In this document: positions 12,201 through 27,200 of the stretch, in pieces
How the letters are laid out: each line of letters begins with the position of its first letter
Numbering within the stretch: position 1 is the stretch's first letter
NCBI GenBank assembly: GCA_022606425.2
Contig: JAHDVF020001051.1
Span: 62,001-126,000 of the forward strand
Source of the DNA: Lepidostoma basale
Lineage: Eukaryota > Arthropoda > Insecta > Trichoptera > Lepidostomatidae
DNA: 64,000 nucleotides
Direction: 5' to 3'
The notes under the pieces: generated by a model
Database searches by the model: none
What the model saw: only the letters and a program-made list of their open reading frames with translations
What the model was told of the DNA's origin: nothing
Translations under genes and position numbers: made by a program

Positions 12201-15200
12201 GCGTCATCCGCATACAAGAGACAGCTTACTGACACTCCGCTCATTTTGGCACCTACATCCAACCCTTTCAGCTCTTTCATACATTTGTCCTTATACAGAT
12301 TAAATAACCACGGGGACATTACGCAACCCTGTTTGACACCTTTATTGATATCAAACATCAAATAAATTAAGTTTTATTTGCTTTATAATTGTAATTATTT
12401 ATTATAAAGATTCGAAGAAAAAAAACAATAATAACATTTTAGAACAGGAATGCAAGAGCAATGCTCTCATGAATCTTAGATCTTAACTATAGAACTGTAT
12501 ATTTTTATATGTATTCATATCAACAATAACCACCATATTCGACAAAAATTGAATAAGTACATTTATTTTTTCTGCATTTTTATTCTTGAAATTTCATTAA
12601 ATTTTCCATAAATCTTGCGTTTACCCTTAATTGGATGCTAGGAAATTGATTATATGAAAAAATATTGCTTTCAATGGAAAGATACAAAAATATACACCGA
12701 AAAATTATTCCTTTACGAACTTTTTCTGAATAATTCATTCCATCGACAAAGATGTTTGTTTTATTTATATAATATAACATTTTGTGGGTAATACTAACAT
12801 GAATTTATACAAACATGGATAATATCATATGGGAAGTTTTATATTTTCCTTCTGTCCAATTAAGGGTTAAGAGTATGAGAAATGATTGTATTTAGCAATT
12901 TGATTGTCCTACTAGCATATGTGAATGTCTACACATGATTACTGTTTCTATATGAACTTGTGGTGAATTTGACAGGCTGCGGTGGAGTTCTCACGAGCTC
13001 TCGTGGAAGCATCATATCTCCAAACTACCCCCAGAGGTACGGACTCAATGCGGTTTGTTATTGGAAAATATCTACTAGTGCCGGATCTGTTATTGAGATT
13101 ATCTTTGTCGACTTGGATTTGGAGCACCAGCCGGACTGTCTGTTTGATTATGTCGAGGTGCTTATTATATTTTTAAATCAATAATGTCATATTATATTTT
13201 ATCCAGATTTTTTAATGTTCGATATGTTTAAAGATTATAGATGGCGACTCCAGTCAGACAAAGAACAGAAGACGGTTCTGTTCACAATTATCGGTTCCAG
13301 GCGTAATAACATCCACGACCAACAAAGTTTTCATAAAGTTCAGATCAGACTATTTCCACTCTGGCCGTGGATTTATGATCAATTATAATACTGGTAAGTT
13401 AACCTTCCTTGTGCAGCTTTTTGCGTTGTTTTATAAAACAATATCTAACTGCCAACTCTCACTGCTGTAGAATTTGCTATAAATAATATAAAAACAAAAA
13501 TAATATTTTGTTCTTATCTTTATTTTGTTTAAGTCACTGATTTCGATGCTATTCATATCTCATGTCTATATTATTTTTTTCTTAAATAACTCTTACTTAA
13601 AAATCCTCTTTTTGTATTCGGCTTTAACCACAAACATCATAAAAATTAAAATCACCTTGTTGTATGGTAATGATCTTTTTATTATACATATATGATTGCA
13701 CTTTTCTTAATATATTAGATGATTTGATTACTTAGTTACATGTATGTATATATTTTTAATTAATATCAGCTTGGATTAGATATAATATTTTGTATCCATT
13801 TTTACCCCAAAGAATTTTGTTACTAAACCCTTTGAACCCTAAAGGATAGACCCTTATTTTGGGAGGCATATACCGTAATGTATTATACATATATACACCT
13901 GTACAGATCACAATAGAAAACACCGCAATCGAAATGGTCGATTCATATATATATTTGGGCCACAAAATAGTACTGAGCAGAGAAAACCAAGCCGCGGAAA
14001 TCGACCGAAGAATTGGTTTGGGTTGGGCTGCCTTCCGTAAATTAAATCATATTTTGAAATATTCACAATGCCCCATCAACCTTAAACGAAAGGTGTTCGA
14101 CTGCTGCATCCTACCGGTGTTATCTTATGGGTTTGAAACCATAACATGGTCTCAGAGAAGCGCAAATAAATTAAGAATTGCCCAAAGAGCTATGGAAAGA
14201 GCGATGTTGGGAATCAGTATAGCGGACAGGGTGAGAAACACCACTATTATAACCAGAACAGGAGTGACGGACATCATCGAAAGAGTGGCAGCACTAAAAT
14301 GGCGCTGGGCAGGCCATGTCGCTCGCAGCTCTGACGATAGATGGACAAAACACCTCCTTTGGTGGTGTCCTAGAACTGCAACCCGAAACCTAGGACATCC
14401 TCAACTTCGATGGAGGGATGACATTAAAGAAACCGCTGGTATGACGTGGATGCGTGTTGCCCAAGATCGACAGACATGGAAGCAGATGGAGGGGGCCTAT
14501 GTTCAGAAGTGGACGGATATGGGCTATTTTACCGGCCTCGTCATCTATCTTTATTTCCCTACGGCCCGGAATACTGATCCGCGAAAAAAAAGATACAATA
14601 GTTTTGACTCATTAGCAATGTCATCGCTATGACGTCATAGCTATCGTACAGAGTGCAGGAAGCCTTAGGGTTCAAAGGGTTAACATCTTTGTGTTATGTA
14701 TGAGAATTTTCATGTTGGATTCATGTAAGAAAATTATTTTAATTATGGCAATACCTAAATCAATTACTATATGCGCTCACCTGTTCCCAAAATTTATTTT
14801 TGATAGTCCAATATGTCTGTATTAAAATATAATTGTACTCGTATTTGAAAACTTATTTCACTAAAAGCATTTATTAATAAGATTAATTATATGAAAATGT
14901 TTGTTTTCTTGAAGTTTTATTATATTTTATCGAAGAGGCACGTATTTCACCTTGTTTGGCACTTATTAAATGTCGAACACAAAACGAACTTATCACGTTT
15001 ATTATTTTTTTTCAATTGTAAAAACTTCACAAGGAACATTACATTATGTATGACATTATTATTAATTAATTTAATATTTTCTTTTAATGGCTCGGGGTGC
15101 AATTAATGTGTTTAAAAAAATATTAACCTATGTGACATATAATTCCACATTTTGCCATTTTAGTTTGTAGCAGGAATGTAACTGGGAATAATGGTGTGAT

Positions 15201-18200
15201 TGAAAGTCCTAATTTCCCGGCACCATATCCGGACTACACTGACTGCGTCTGGAGGATTATGGTTCCCCTCGGCAATAAGATTAATATCACCTTCAGTGAA
15301 TTTGAGTTGCAGCAACTCTTCACGGCTGTTCCGGAATTAAGTTCAACCTTCACCAACTCTTGTATCTATGATTTCCTGGAGGTATGTTTAACAATCTTAA
15401 AACTCAATTTTGTTTTCTCACACCAACCAATATTTAAGACTTTTAAACTTTTTATATTGTTTTTAAAGACCCCTAATAGCGGTGGTGGAAGGATTATATT
15501 TATTAGGAAAATATTTTTCAAATACAAAATTTACATTCACTTTGTGGTTGTATTTTATGATTGTCACTAAATTGCAATTTTGTTATTTTGTTAACATTAC
15601 CTGTTGTATTTTACCTATTGCTAGCTGGTTTTTGATACGGCCGTATCCTTGGCAAGCTAATTGTTTAGGTATTTATCGTTCTACTTTTTGTCCTGGCACA
15701 CCTCCGTGGTGCACAGTATTATTTTCCATTTGATTCTATATCGTGCCTGATGCCTAAAGCCATCCCATGTGAGGCTTGCCATCTTAACCTTATCCTGTAT
15801 GTTTTATTAACTTTAACAACATATTCTCTGATTGCTGCCTCTAGTGATGCCAGTGGCAGTCTGCTAAACATGATCACCTCGGAGATATTATAAACGTCTT
15901 TCATATACTCTAAACTCTATAGAGTATCTTGTCTCCCTAATGCAGAACCATCTCTCACATGTTCCTGGTATTCTATCTGTTCTCAAATAAATACCTTTAA
16001 CTATAAATATGTATAATGTCTTTTAAGGAACTAAATTCATTTAATTTGATTTGAATATTGAGCAGACAACTATTCATAAATAGCTGGAGTTTTCCTATGA
16101 CATCCTATGACTGTTTTAATTGTTTAAATTATATGAACATTTTTGAACTCTTTTGTTTTAGATAAAGGATGGAAAGGATGTCAATTATACAAATCGATAT
16201 TGTGGAAATGAGTTGCCTCCAAACTACAGATCTTCAGATAACAATGCATATGTTCACTTTCATTCTAATCACTTTCGCCGTTTCTCTGGCTTCCGTCTAG
16301 AATGGACCATTGATGGTAAAGCAATAGTTTTAAGTATTCGTAATTGCAATTTTTTAATGAATATTAGTTGTGGTGACTCCTATTTTAACTCAACTTTTTA
16401 TATTGATTTCACCTGCTGGTGTTATTAAAATTAATTAGTTATTGTATATTTAATTAAGTAAATAAATAAAACCAGTTATTTAAAAATAGTGAATACTGAA
16501 AAAGTGTGATCTGGAATGATTTCATTTTTCTCCCATGTGTAGAGGACCATAGTATCTAATCAAACACGCTGTATTCTCTCTTGTAACATTATTTTGGTAG
16601 GAGAAGTGTCGAACATAATTGATAGGCCATTTCACATTATGGAGTTAGTTAATTAACATTGTAATGTGCTCTTCACGTGTCCTTTTCTCAGATCATCTGG
16701 TTATGTGATGTAAGATTTTATTTTTAAAATATGTTGAGAACCCTTTCATCTTTGTTATCAGTCAATATAATAGTATTGTTTAAAGTCATTTTTGGTCTTC
16801 TAAGTATTCTAAGTATTCTCGTAAATTATTTATCTTAAGTATAATATAATATTATTTTTCAGGTTGCGGTGGGACACTCCAGCAACCAACTGGAGTTATA
16901 ACGTCTCCAGGATTTCCAAAGTACTACCAAGCTAACACCCACTGTGAATGGATTATTGAAGTGGATCTAGACAACTCTATAGAACTACAAATAACCGATG
17001 TGGATTTGGAGTTGTTAGAGGATTGCAAATTTGATTCCTTGAGTGTGTTTAATGGTCCGAGTAGTGAATCACAGTTGCTTCTACAAATATGCAATTCACA
17101 CAAGGAAAAAAATCTTGTTACTTCAACGGGGAATTATATGTTCTTGCGTTTTGTGACCGATAGCTCTTATTCTGGAAGAGGGTTCAAAGCTACATATCAC
17201 ACTGTTCCAAGCAGTAAGTTTTTATTTGTCCTATACGAGTATTATGCTCATCTTGTCAGATGATCCAATTTATTTATTTTTTATTCTCGTTAGGACTTCC
17301 ACCGTATTTATTTAAAAGTATAATATTTTTAAATACATTTTTTTTATGACTCTGAGCATATATGACATTGTTGATTTTCTATACATAGTAACAATGTCAT
17401 ACTCATTTAGCCATATTCCTTCTTTAGTTCTTTATAACCTTGGTGATTACCTATATACGTATGTACGTGAAATTATTTTAATAACTAAATTATTCTAGAA
17501 TGTGGGGGTCATTTCAAGAGTCTCAACGGTATAATAGTATCTCCTAATTACCCGAAGAACTACGATAATAACATGGAATGCTTCTGGCTTATTGAAGTGC
17601 CCATCACACACATTATTCAATTTAATTTCTTGGACTTTGATGTCGCCAATGAAAATAATTGTTCGGATAAAGTTAATGTAAGTTTATAAAATTTCCTTGC
17701 GTTAAATGTAATTTTGTCTATTTGTATTTCATGTCTCCTGCAAAACAAGGTCATTCGGCTTGCTTTGGGTGGTCCCAGGATTACACAACTCCACCTAGAG
17801 GCAGGTCTCCCTACTTTAGACGAACACATCCATACATTGGCCGAGCGTTTCTTTCAGGGGGTCGCCATACACCTAAACATCTATACAAGAAACCTCTAAC
17901 TACACACCTGATACTCAGTACCATCACAAGCGCTCAAAATACATTCTCCTTCAGAGATACATCACGGGCCACATCTCATAGTCACTTCCCCCTTTCCCGC
18001 CAGCACCCCTCCCAACCATCACCCCCCCAAATCCACCTTAGACAGGTAATAAAAATATAAAAGTATAAATAATGTAACTGTTTAATGTCATCCTCCTAAA
18101 CCTTCCCTAATAACGCCACCCTACATAACATATCCTCATTTCCAACAATGTCACTTCCACCGGGCGGGGGAGCAATAGCCATCGGGTTGATACTCCCAAA

Positions 18201-21200
18201 AGCTAGACTAGATTTCATTTCTATGAATGATCTGGCGAAATGATGAAATTTTAATTTAGAGTGTTTTTATTTATACTATAAACTGCATAACCTACTTTGC
18301 AAGACTTGTGTATTTTGCATATAAAACAGCTATTTTACTAAATTTTTTTTTTTTTTTAGTTATATGAAGGGGAGTTGCCGGATAAAAACAAATTATTGGA
18401 GACGTTTTGCGGTAACAAAGCCAATACAGATTACAGAAATTTTACTTCCATGTCTAATCAGATGTTAGTAGAATTCGTATCCGACAACCAGGTTACTGCT
18501 AAAGGATTTAAAGCCAAGTACACAATGGTAAGATAAGTCAATTGAAGTGAATAATCTGAGATTATGTAAGTCCAAGAAATGTTTACAAGGGAATATTAAA
18601 GGAGAAGAGCTTTGAAATTATGATTTCCAGAAACGTATAATAAAATACTTAGTTCTAAAACAATCAAAGAAGGCTGTGCATAAGGAAGTTTTTGTGTTTA
18701 AAAAATCAGAAAGAAATAATGATACATATACGAGTATTTATATATGATAAATACGTAAAAATAAGGTGATTGGTACACATGTAAATATAAACCAAATCTT
18801 CTTGACTTGTTAAGAATTTGAGGAGAATATAAAATTATAAATGAATCTCTAGAATAATAGTGGTAGTTCAGATTATATGTGCAAAACGACCCCCTGGATA
18901 TGTGACAGACAGTGTGAAAGAATTAGTTAACGTACAAAAAATTTGAAATAACGTGTTTTTGTAATTATATTGTAGTATATAATTCTTTATGCTAATTACT
19001 GTATGTAACTAATAACAGAAGGGTAGGCAAAGAGGATGGACCTCTCTGGTCTGTCTTGACATACCCCTCGAGCTTCCTCTACATTCTTACATTGTAACAT
19101 GCATGCTTGTCGATTGTTCCGACTTCAAATGTGTTCGTCTTTTTGTACATAATTAATTTAGTCATGCCATACTTTCCTTGGTCTTCCACGGCTTCGCTTT
19201 CCACTCACACTAGTTGTATACAACATTTTAACCATTCTTCTATCATCCATTTTTTCCATCCGTTGGAAACCATCTCAGGGGTATTTTTTTAATTTTACTT
19301 ATAATGCAATCATCTGCCTTACATTCTTCCTTATTTCGTTATTCTATCATATATCATTTTATGAGCTCATTTCTATGGCATTTATCATACTTTCATTCTT
19401 CTTTTGCCAGCTCCAAGGTTTACTTCCATAATTTTTTTTTAATTCTATCCGTTATTTTATTCAAAATAATTAATGTCTTTGAATGTACCTTTTTTACAAT
19501 TTGGTAACAGGGGTGTGGAGCAAGGATTGTTGCCCGAACCGACGGAACCATTGTATCACATGCCAGAACAAATGATCCAACAATGCTTAATTGTACATGG
19601 ATTATATTAGCAGAAAGACCAGGTAAAACTTAAAGAATAAATCTAGGGATTGTCAAAAACATTACACGGTCTTTTTTACTATTTGTTTTACTAAAACAAA
19701 AAAGTTGTTTTATTTTTATATATTTTTTTATTTCAATTCAAATTTCTTTTGTTTTCTTAAAAAATGCTTCGATTTGGCAGTATGCACATACCAAAAATCT
19801 TTCAAGTGCAAAGGGTTAAATCTGTAGAAGAGATCCCTACTCTTTTTATTATCTGTAAAACTCGGGCAAGTTTATGTATACGAGTATAAGAGACTGATTC
19901 TTCAATGATTGTTTTGCTTTTTATAGAATTTTTATTTTAGTATTTATTTTGATGAAAGTATAACTTATGTTCTCTTTATTCTTTTTCATAATCTAGTTTA
20001 ACATATTTTCTTTCAGATGAGAAGGTTACAATAACGATTACTCACATGGATATCTCGAAAGTTCAATATTCGGATGATTGTAATTTTGTATATCTAGAGG
20101 TTTGTGTATTATTAGTCATCTGTTATGAAGAAAACATTTCAAAAGCATATCGAAGACTTGACATTAATTGTAAACACCCAAAACTTAGTATTGAAAATAA
20201 TATTTTAATTGTATAAAATCAAGCAATACATATATATTTTTTACTATAATTTAGTAAACTTATTATTAAATTTGTTGTAAGTGATGGTTCGGTAGATGGT
20301 GTTTCAAAAGTTTTTTATTTGGTAGGTATTCAATGGAGACTCCATAGATGCTCCATCAGTCGGCCGCTTTTGTGGGCACCAGGCGCCTCCAGCCATTGTC
20401 AGCTTCGGAAATGCTCTCACTATTTTGTCAGTATCTGATTCAGATTACAGAGGATTCTTTTCCATCCAATACTCTGCTCTGAGTTCAGGTAAATTCAATT
20501 TATGTAATTTAATTTTCACGCCATATTGTTCTTCTTCTGAAGTAGCTATTGACATTCGACAATGCCCGATGTTTCTAGTTTTTACAAACAGTTGAACCTC
20601 AAAATGTTTAAATGTTAAAAGGAAGTGCAGGGTATAAAAATATGTCTTGATCATCAATTTCTTTTGCCTTGAGATCTCAGTAACAGAGATAATTCGCTTC
20701 TTAAGGTACTTGAAATCCACTGTTTATGTTTTGGCGAAATATTTAGCTTCAGAATAGTGAAGTTAAGATTCCATATACCTCGACGGTATTTTGCGTGTGC
20801 ATCCGTTGTACTATGGCAAATAAAATTTGGGTTTCTCAACCTTTGAGTTGTGACGTGGTTAGTTCAGGTCATTAATACTGATGTGACGACTCACAGACGG
20901 TCTGTAATAGTACGTATTATTTAATATCATTTTAATATGAAAACATTTACAGATGATTATTACTTATATGAATACTATTTAGTAACAAGATGAATAGAAA
21001 AATAAGACAAAATATATCCAAAATCAACATTTATTTGGCACTTTTTATAGCCATATGAAATAACAGTCTTACAATTGAGGCTCGTCTAACTATTTTTAAC
21101 CTATATTTAGTATTTTTTTTGCTCTAAAATAAAATAAAATGTATTTATGACAAATAAACTAATATTAGCACAAAATATATGAGTCTGAAATTTAAGTGGT

Positions 21201-24200
21201 TTCAGCGCATTCAACGCAAATAGTTTTAGAACACCCGAGACATATAGGCTTGCGACATGTTACACATGTGTACTTAGTACGCCACTTGAGTCGCGATGGA
21301 GATATCTTGCATGTTTTTTTTTTACAATTTCCATTCGGGATCACAAACTGCAAAGCTAGCGGGGCGTGCGGGGGTAATTACTTATAACAGCGAAATAAGG
21401 AACAAATTTGTGAACACCCTGTGGGACACCCACGTCACTACTTAAAGGTTAAGGATAACAAAACTAAATTTAATTGTATCTCAATAGAGACAAAGACGCA
21501 AACTGTAAACTGAATATGGATGATCAAGGTGTTTACAGGACTTATGACCTGTCATTGGTTGGGTTAAGCGCACGCTTTATGTAATTACAACATTCCCCAT
21601 TCCACCATTGTTATTATGATCATGCATGATAAATTTTGGAAGTTGTATATACACTCCAAATCCATACCAATCTTCCCGTGTCAGTTTTAATTAACCATCT
21701 ATGTAGATTTGATTATACACTAGTCAATCTTTTTAAGATTAACCTATACAATCCACCCACTAACGCCATCTATGGAGAATGATTTTTTAGCATTTTAGCA
21801 AACTACTTTATTAACACAATGCGAAGGTTATCAGCCTATTAGCGCATTGTTTAGAAGTATACATTCACAAAAAATATATACGAGTATATAACAAAACTAC
21901 ATTGTTCCTTGAGACCATTTAGTTCTTAAATAAATAAATCTGTTAAGTAAATATATTTTTTATTTCTCAGTAATTTTATAAAAGTATTTCAGAGTCATCA
22001 AGTATATTATTTATAATTTTTATATGTCTGTTAACATTTACAGCCTGCGGAAACACATTGACTTCAGAGGACGGTTACTTCGCTTCACTCTTATACCCAG
22101 AGTCCTACCCTATGAATGCAGATTGCATTTGGAATATTGAAGCCCCCGTTGGTAATTTTATACATTTTATTTCGGGTAGGATAATTTTTGGAGAGTTTCT
22201 CAGTGAATATATGAAAAATACATCTAATATTTGATAGCTGATTTGGTCAGATCGGCTTTTTAGTCTATAGTACAGAATAATACAGGAACAGTGCAATATC
22301 AGAGTGAATAAAATGGTGTTAGGGGTTTTGATTTCAGTGTGTCAATGTTTGGTCATTTAGCTCTTTTGTCTATAACAGTTACATTTTATTTTTAAATTAT
22401 ATTTAACACTTAAATCTGTCTGTTTTAGGAAATGAAATATCTTTGTCATTTGAAAAGTTTGATTTGGAGTCTTCCGATAATTGTGATAAAGATTTTATCG
22501 AACTTCGATCTGGCAACTCCACGGGGGATATTTTAGGTGAGTGCATGCATATAATGATATTGAAGAAAATAAAGGCGCTGGTAACATATTGCTCAACATA
22601 CTCAAGGATGAGTATGTTGTTTACTTTATAATCCTTGCTATAATTGCAGTTTAGTTAAATTTATACTTATGTATTTAAGCGCTCGAAATGGATTCTTTCT
22701 CATGTGATGTCTCATTTGAATTATTAGATTTGTAGGTACATTTTGACGAAGGACATTACGAATTACGAAATATGCGATATTTCCAATTAACAGTAGAATT
22801 TACTATGACTAGTCAATTTTCGGACCGAGCAAATTATTAAAATTTTGAATTAGGAATTATCATTATTCGAATTAACGGACTTTTACTGTCATTATTTTTG
22901 TTTACATAAAGTGGATATTAACACTGAACACTTCTCCTTCCAAAAGTTTAATTCCATGAGATTTATGTAAGTCAAAGAAAAATATTTAAAACATTTATTT
23001 TTGATTTTTATACCGGACATGCCAAAAAAAAAAAATACCATAAAATAAATCTGTATGCTTAAAATACATCCAATTAAATCTGTATGCTTAAAATACATCC
23101 AATTAAATCTGTTTGCTTAAAATACATCCAGTTTCATACCATCTCACAAGTATCAATAAATATATTAATCATATTTGAAAAATTGTTTAGTATTCAAATT
23201 GTCAGTTTCAAATATTGTAATAATTATGTTACACTTCATGTGCAATCAGATATATTCAGCATATTTTCAAGGGATTCATTAAATATGTCCGTAACACGGC
23301 ATAACATATATGGACAATACAGTTTCAATAAAACTTATTAAAAATAATATTTTTTATAAATATGGAAGTTTTATTTTATTTATATTATTATTTTATGTCA
23401 TTAATTATCTTATTATAATTTTGTTAAAGAAAAATATTCCAAACACAACACATCAGTGTATTTATTAATTGTTTCCGTGTTTATTTTACAGGTGTTTACT
23501 GTGGGAATGCTTTTCCATCGAATATTACCTTCAAAAATAAGTTATGGATAAAGTTTCACAGCGATGATGATGGTGCAGCCCCAGGGTTTTTAGCGTATTA
23601 CTCTTATGGTAATTATTTGAATAGTTATTAATTTTTATGAAATTAAAATAACTATAACCATGTTTTGCTTATATTGAAATCACAAATTCGTGATTCACAA
23701 ATTTACTAGTTATAAATTTCTAAATATAAGGAACTATACAACAAAAAAAACAGCTTAAAAGCCATTATCTGCAATATACTAATTAACTAACGTTTATCCC
23801 TATTTCCAGACTCAACACACCCTCCTTCATTTAAAATATAGTAAACAATTTTATAAAATTAGTTGTTAGAGTGCATACTGAAAATGGGTGATGTTCACCT
23901 GAAACAGGTCTGCTTATTTATTTGTAAATAAATTAAATAGTGACAGTTGTATGATGACAAATTGTTTTGATTTCAATCAGAGGTTCTACGAACTTTTTTT
24001 GCCGTAGACCCCTTGCCAATTTTTTGTATTTTGTGTAGATCCCTTGCTTTCCTAATTGATTTTTCGAATTGATTGCTAAAAACAATTGGGTGCTGCCAAA
24101 TTCTACTGGCCAACGATTTCGATATTCGTATTGCGTTTCAATATTCGGCTTCAATTTAGTTGAACCATCTCATGGACCCCCATTTACATCTCATGGACCC

Positions 24201-27200
24201 CCAATTTTTTTGCAACTGTCGTAGAACCCTTGAAAGTTGTCGTGGACCCCTGGGGGTCTATATAGACACTTTGGGAATCACTGATTTCAATCAAATATAA
24301 ATTTACAGCACAAAGTGAAGGCGATTAAAGTAATGTTCTGGTGAACTTAACAGAGTAATACGTTATTTTTTATTTGATTATTTTTCAGAACACAACATTT
24401 TAATTTCCGGTCAGGATAAGGGCGAGCTGTCTTCGCCCCTGTATCCGAAAATGTTCATCCAACCTGCGCAATACTACTGGCAAATCACTGTGGCCATGGG
24501 TGGCTTCATTCGCATCACATTTAAAGAATTTCATATTGATAAATTTACAAGTGAATGCTTCGCTTCATTGAAGGTATTCTAGCTAATTATTAAATCTTCT
24601 TCTTCTTCTCCTTATAGACCTTTGGTCTGTTCCTGAAATCAGGCTGGCCTCTCTTGGGAGGTTGACTCCCAACTATCTCTCCATCTCTTCGGCGGTCTGC
24701 CGGGGGGGACGGCAGCCGGCAGGAATCTGATGTACCACAGCGTGTGGGATTCTGGTGGGATCCATCCTCTGCACGTGCGCATTCCAGTATCTTCTGCGTT
24801 GTCTGCCCCATCTCATGACATCCTCCACCTTGCAGATCTCGCGGATGGCCGTGTTCCTCACCCTATCTCGAATAGTCATTCCTGCTATCATCCTCAGCTT
24901 ACTTTAACCTTCGTTCTTGCGGTATCCGCTCTGGTCCCAGTAGTATATGTCAGTATAGGCCTATTACATTTATATTACCGTTTGTCAGTAGAGGCCTATT
25001 AACAAATCAAATAAGTTTATTTTCTCAACAGACATTACAAATAAAATTCATGCTTAATGCATCTATTGAGAACAGGTAAAATAATATACGTGTAGTTGTG
25101 ATGTGGTTCGGTTGTGTTAATGAAAAGTCACAGGTTGGTAGTTAGTTATTTATTTCGATTTCGGCACAAACACAAGTGTATATATAGGTGATAGATAGGG
25201 CGAGAGAGCATGCAGGTGAACACGTGTTGCCTGGCTGGAGGACGCGGTTGTAAGGGCAAGAGTAAAGACAGGGTTGTCTTTGTCTCCAGGAGGCGTTATG
25301 CTGTTATCAGCACAGTAGCGCAAAAGGTTAACTGTTTGTATGAGATTAATCCTCCCACAACATATGTTATGTAATACCAGGAACGCATGAGAGATGGTTC
25401 GACATTAAGAAGACACATATAAGTATCCTGATATTATTGGTTATATAATACTTTGGCTACAATTACACTTGGCATCATGCTGTTCAAGATTTTATTACTT
25501 TTGTACAGCATGTTTTTTTAACACTTTGACTGCGGAGCACTGACTGGGACAGTGGTAAGGGGAGAACCCAAATGGTGGACCTATGTCCAGGTCCACCATT
25601 TGGGTATAACATTTGGTTTTAAGTAAGTAGGAGTATCATATTCACAGCGGATGGCCTAGCTTTAAAAATGGAAACAAGAATTTATCAATGAAAGCGAAAA
25701 TGGCCGTTCACAATGGAGTTCAGATCAAAATTCGAATTTTGGGAACTTTTCTAGGGGTAATATGTAATTTTTCTTTTTTAAGGATTTAATGTGTCATCTA
25801 ATCAAATCTTATTTTAAACTTTTCATAAGCTTCTTCTTCTTCTCCTTCGATGGCCCTACAGCCCATATCGAGCCTTAGCCTCCAGTATTCTTCGCCTCCA
25901 ACTCCTCCTGTCCTCCGCTTCGACCCTCCAATCTGACACTCTTAACAATCTTGTTCCATCTCTCCCAACTTCATCCTCCCATCGCAGCCTTGGTCGTCCA
26001 ATTGGTCTTCTACCACCTGGGTGCCACTCCAGCAATCTTTTTGGGGTTCGCGATGACGGCATCCTCTGCACGTGACCGGCCCATCTCAGTCTATTCAGTC
26101 TGACCTGTGTGGAGAGACTGGGAGCTTTGTAAATATTGTACAGCTCGTCATTATGCCGCACTCTCCAGCCTTCACCGTCATTCACAGGCCCCAGAATTCT
26201 GCGCAGCACCCTTCTCTCAAAAGTATCAAACTAAAAATAAATATTCATAAGCTTATGAATATTTATTTTTAGTTTGTTTTCAATTGCTTGGTTTCAGATT
26301 TATGATGGCTACGATGAGAGTGCCCCTCTGCTTTTGGAGGCTTGTGGAAATGATATTCCTACTCCGGTTCAGAGTACTTCAAACTTGGTTTACGTTGCAT
26401 TCGTCTCGGACTTTTTGATTAAAGGGGCACAGTTTCTTTTAGACTGGGAACGAATTCCATACGAGACGGAAAATGAAACACCAATAAGTAAGTTATATTA
26501 ACAACAAGCTTTTAATATATATTTTTTTCTCTGGCGCTACAACCCTTGGTGGGTTTCAGCCTACTCCAAGAAACGAATTTCTTGAAGCACTTGTAACGTT
26601 GGTTGTTTTACGAGGTTAGGTTGTTGGCCTAACGCCCAACCCCCTTGCTAGGAGGACCAGGGTTTTTCTGTAGGGGTGTTCCTTCCCTTAGTTGGGGGTG
26701 ACCGGTTTTGTGGGGCCGAAAATCACCATTCGCTCTCTCTCTGTTGGCTGTGGCACGAGTACGTCCAATATGCAACACCCAGCATCACACGTGAATGCCA
26801 GAGAGTTGGACTAGATGGTAGTGTTGCTGATGTTATGCAACTATGGCGTTTCATGGCATTTACTGGTACACATACCTTCTAGCACGGTATGTCACCCATC
26901 CATTCAAACCCCAGCTTTTAATATCTGGAATTCTTTAATTGAAATCTTTAAATTTTGTTTTATTATTATTAATTTTTTAAATAATGTAACATTAATAGTG
27001 TAGAATTCATAAAACAATAAAATGGCGATAGATTAGTTACCTATCACAATGTCACGAGAATCAAAATGATAGCTATACCCTTTACATCGATTTGGCTCGC
27101 ACTGTAATGATTTATGTAATAAGAATTAAAATGATCCTAATTGACATATCATTCAACAGCAACAGGGCGATGCTAATGCGACGTTTTTTTTGGTCAAAAT

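Noticed and set aside
23047..23133. Three 29-bp direct repeats, CRISPR-like unit length
   Set aside because: Units are head to tail without spacers, in a eukaryotic intron.
25097..25362. Complete LTR retrotransposon
   Set aside because: No second LTR, primer-binding site, or coding region; at most a solo LTR.
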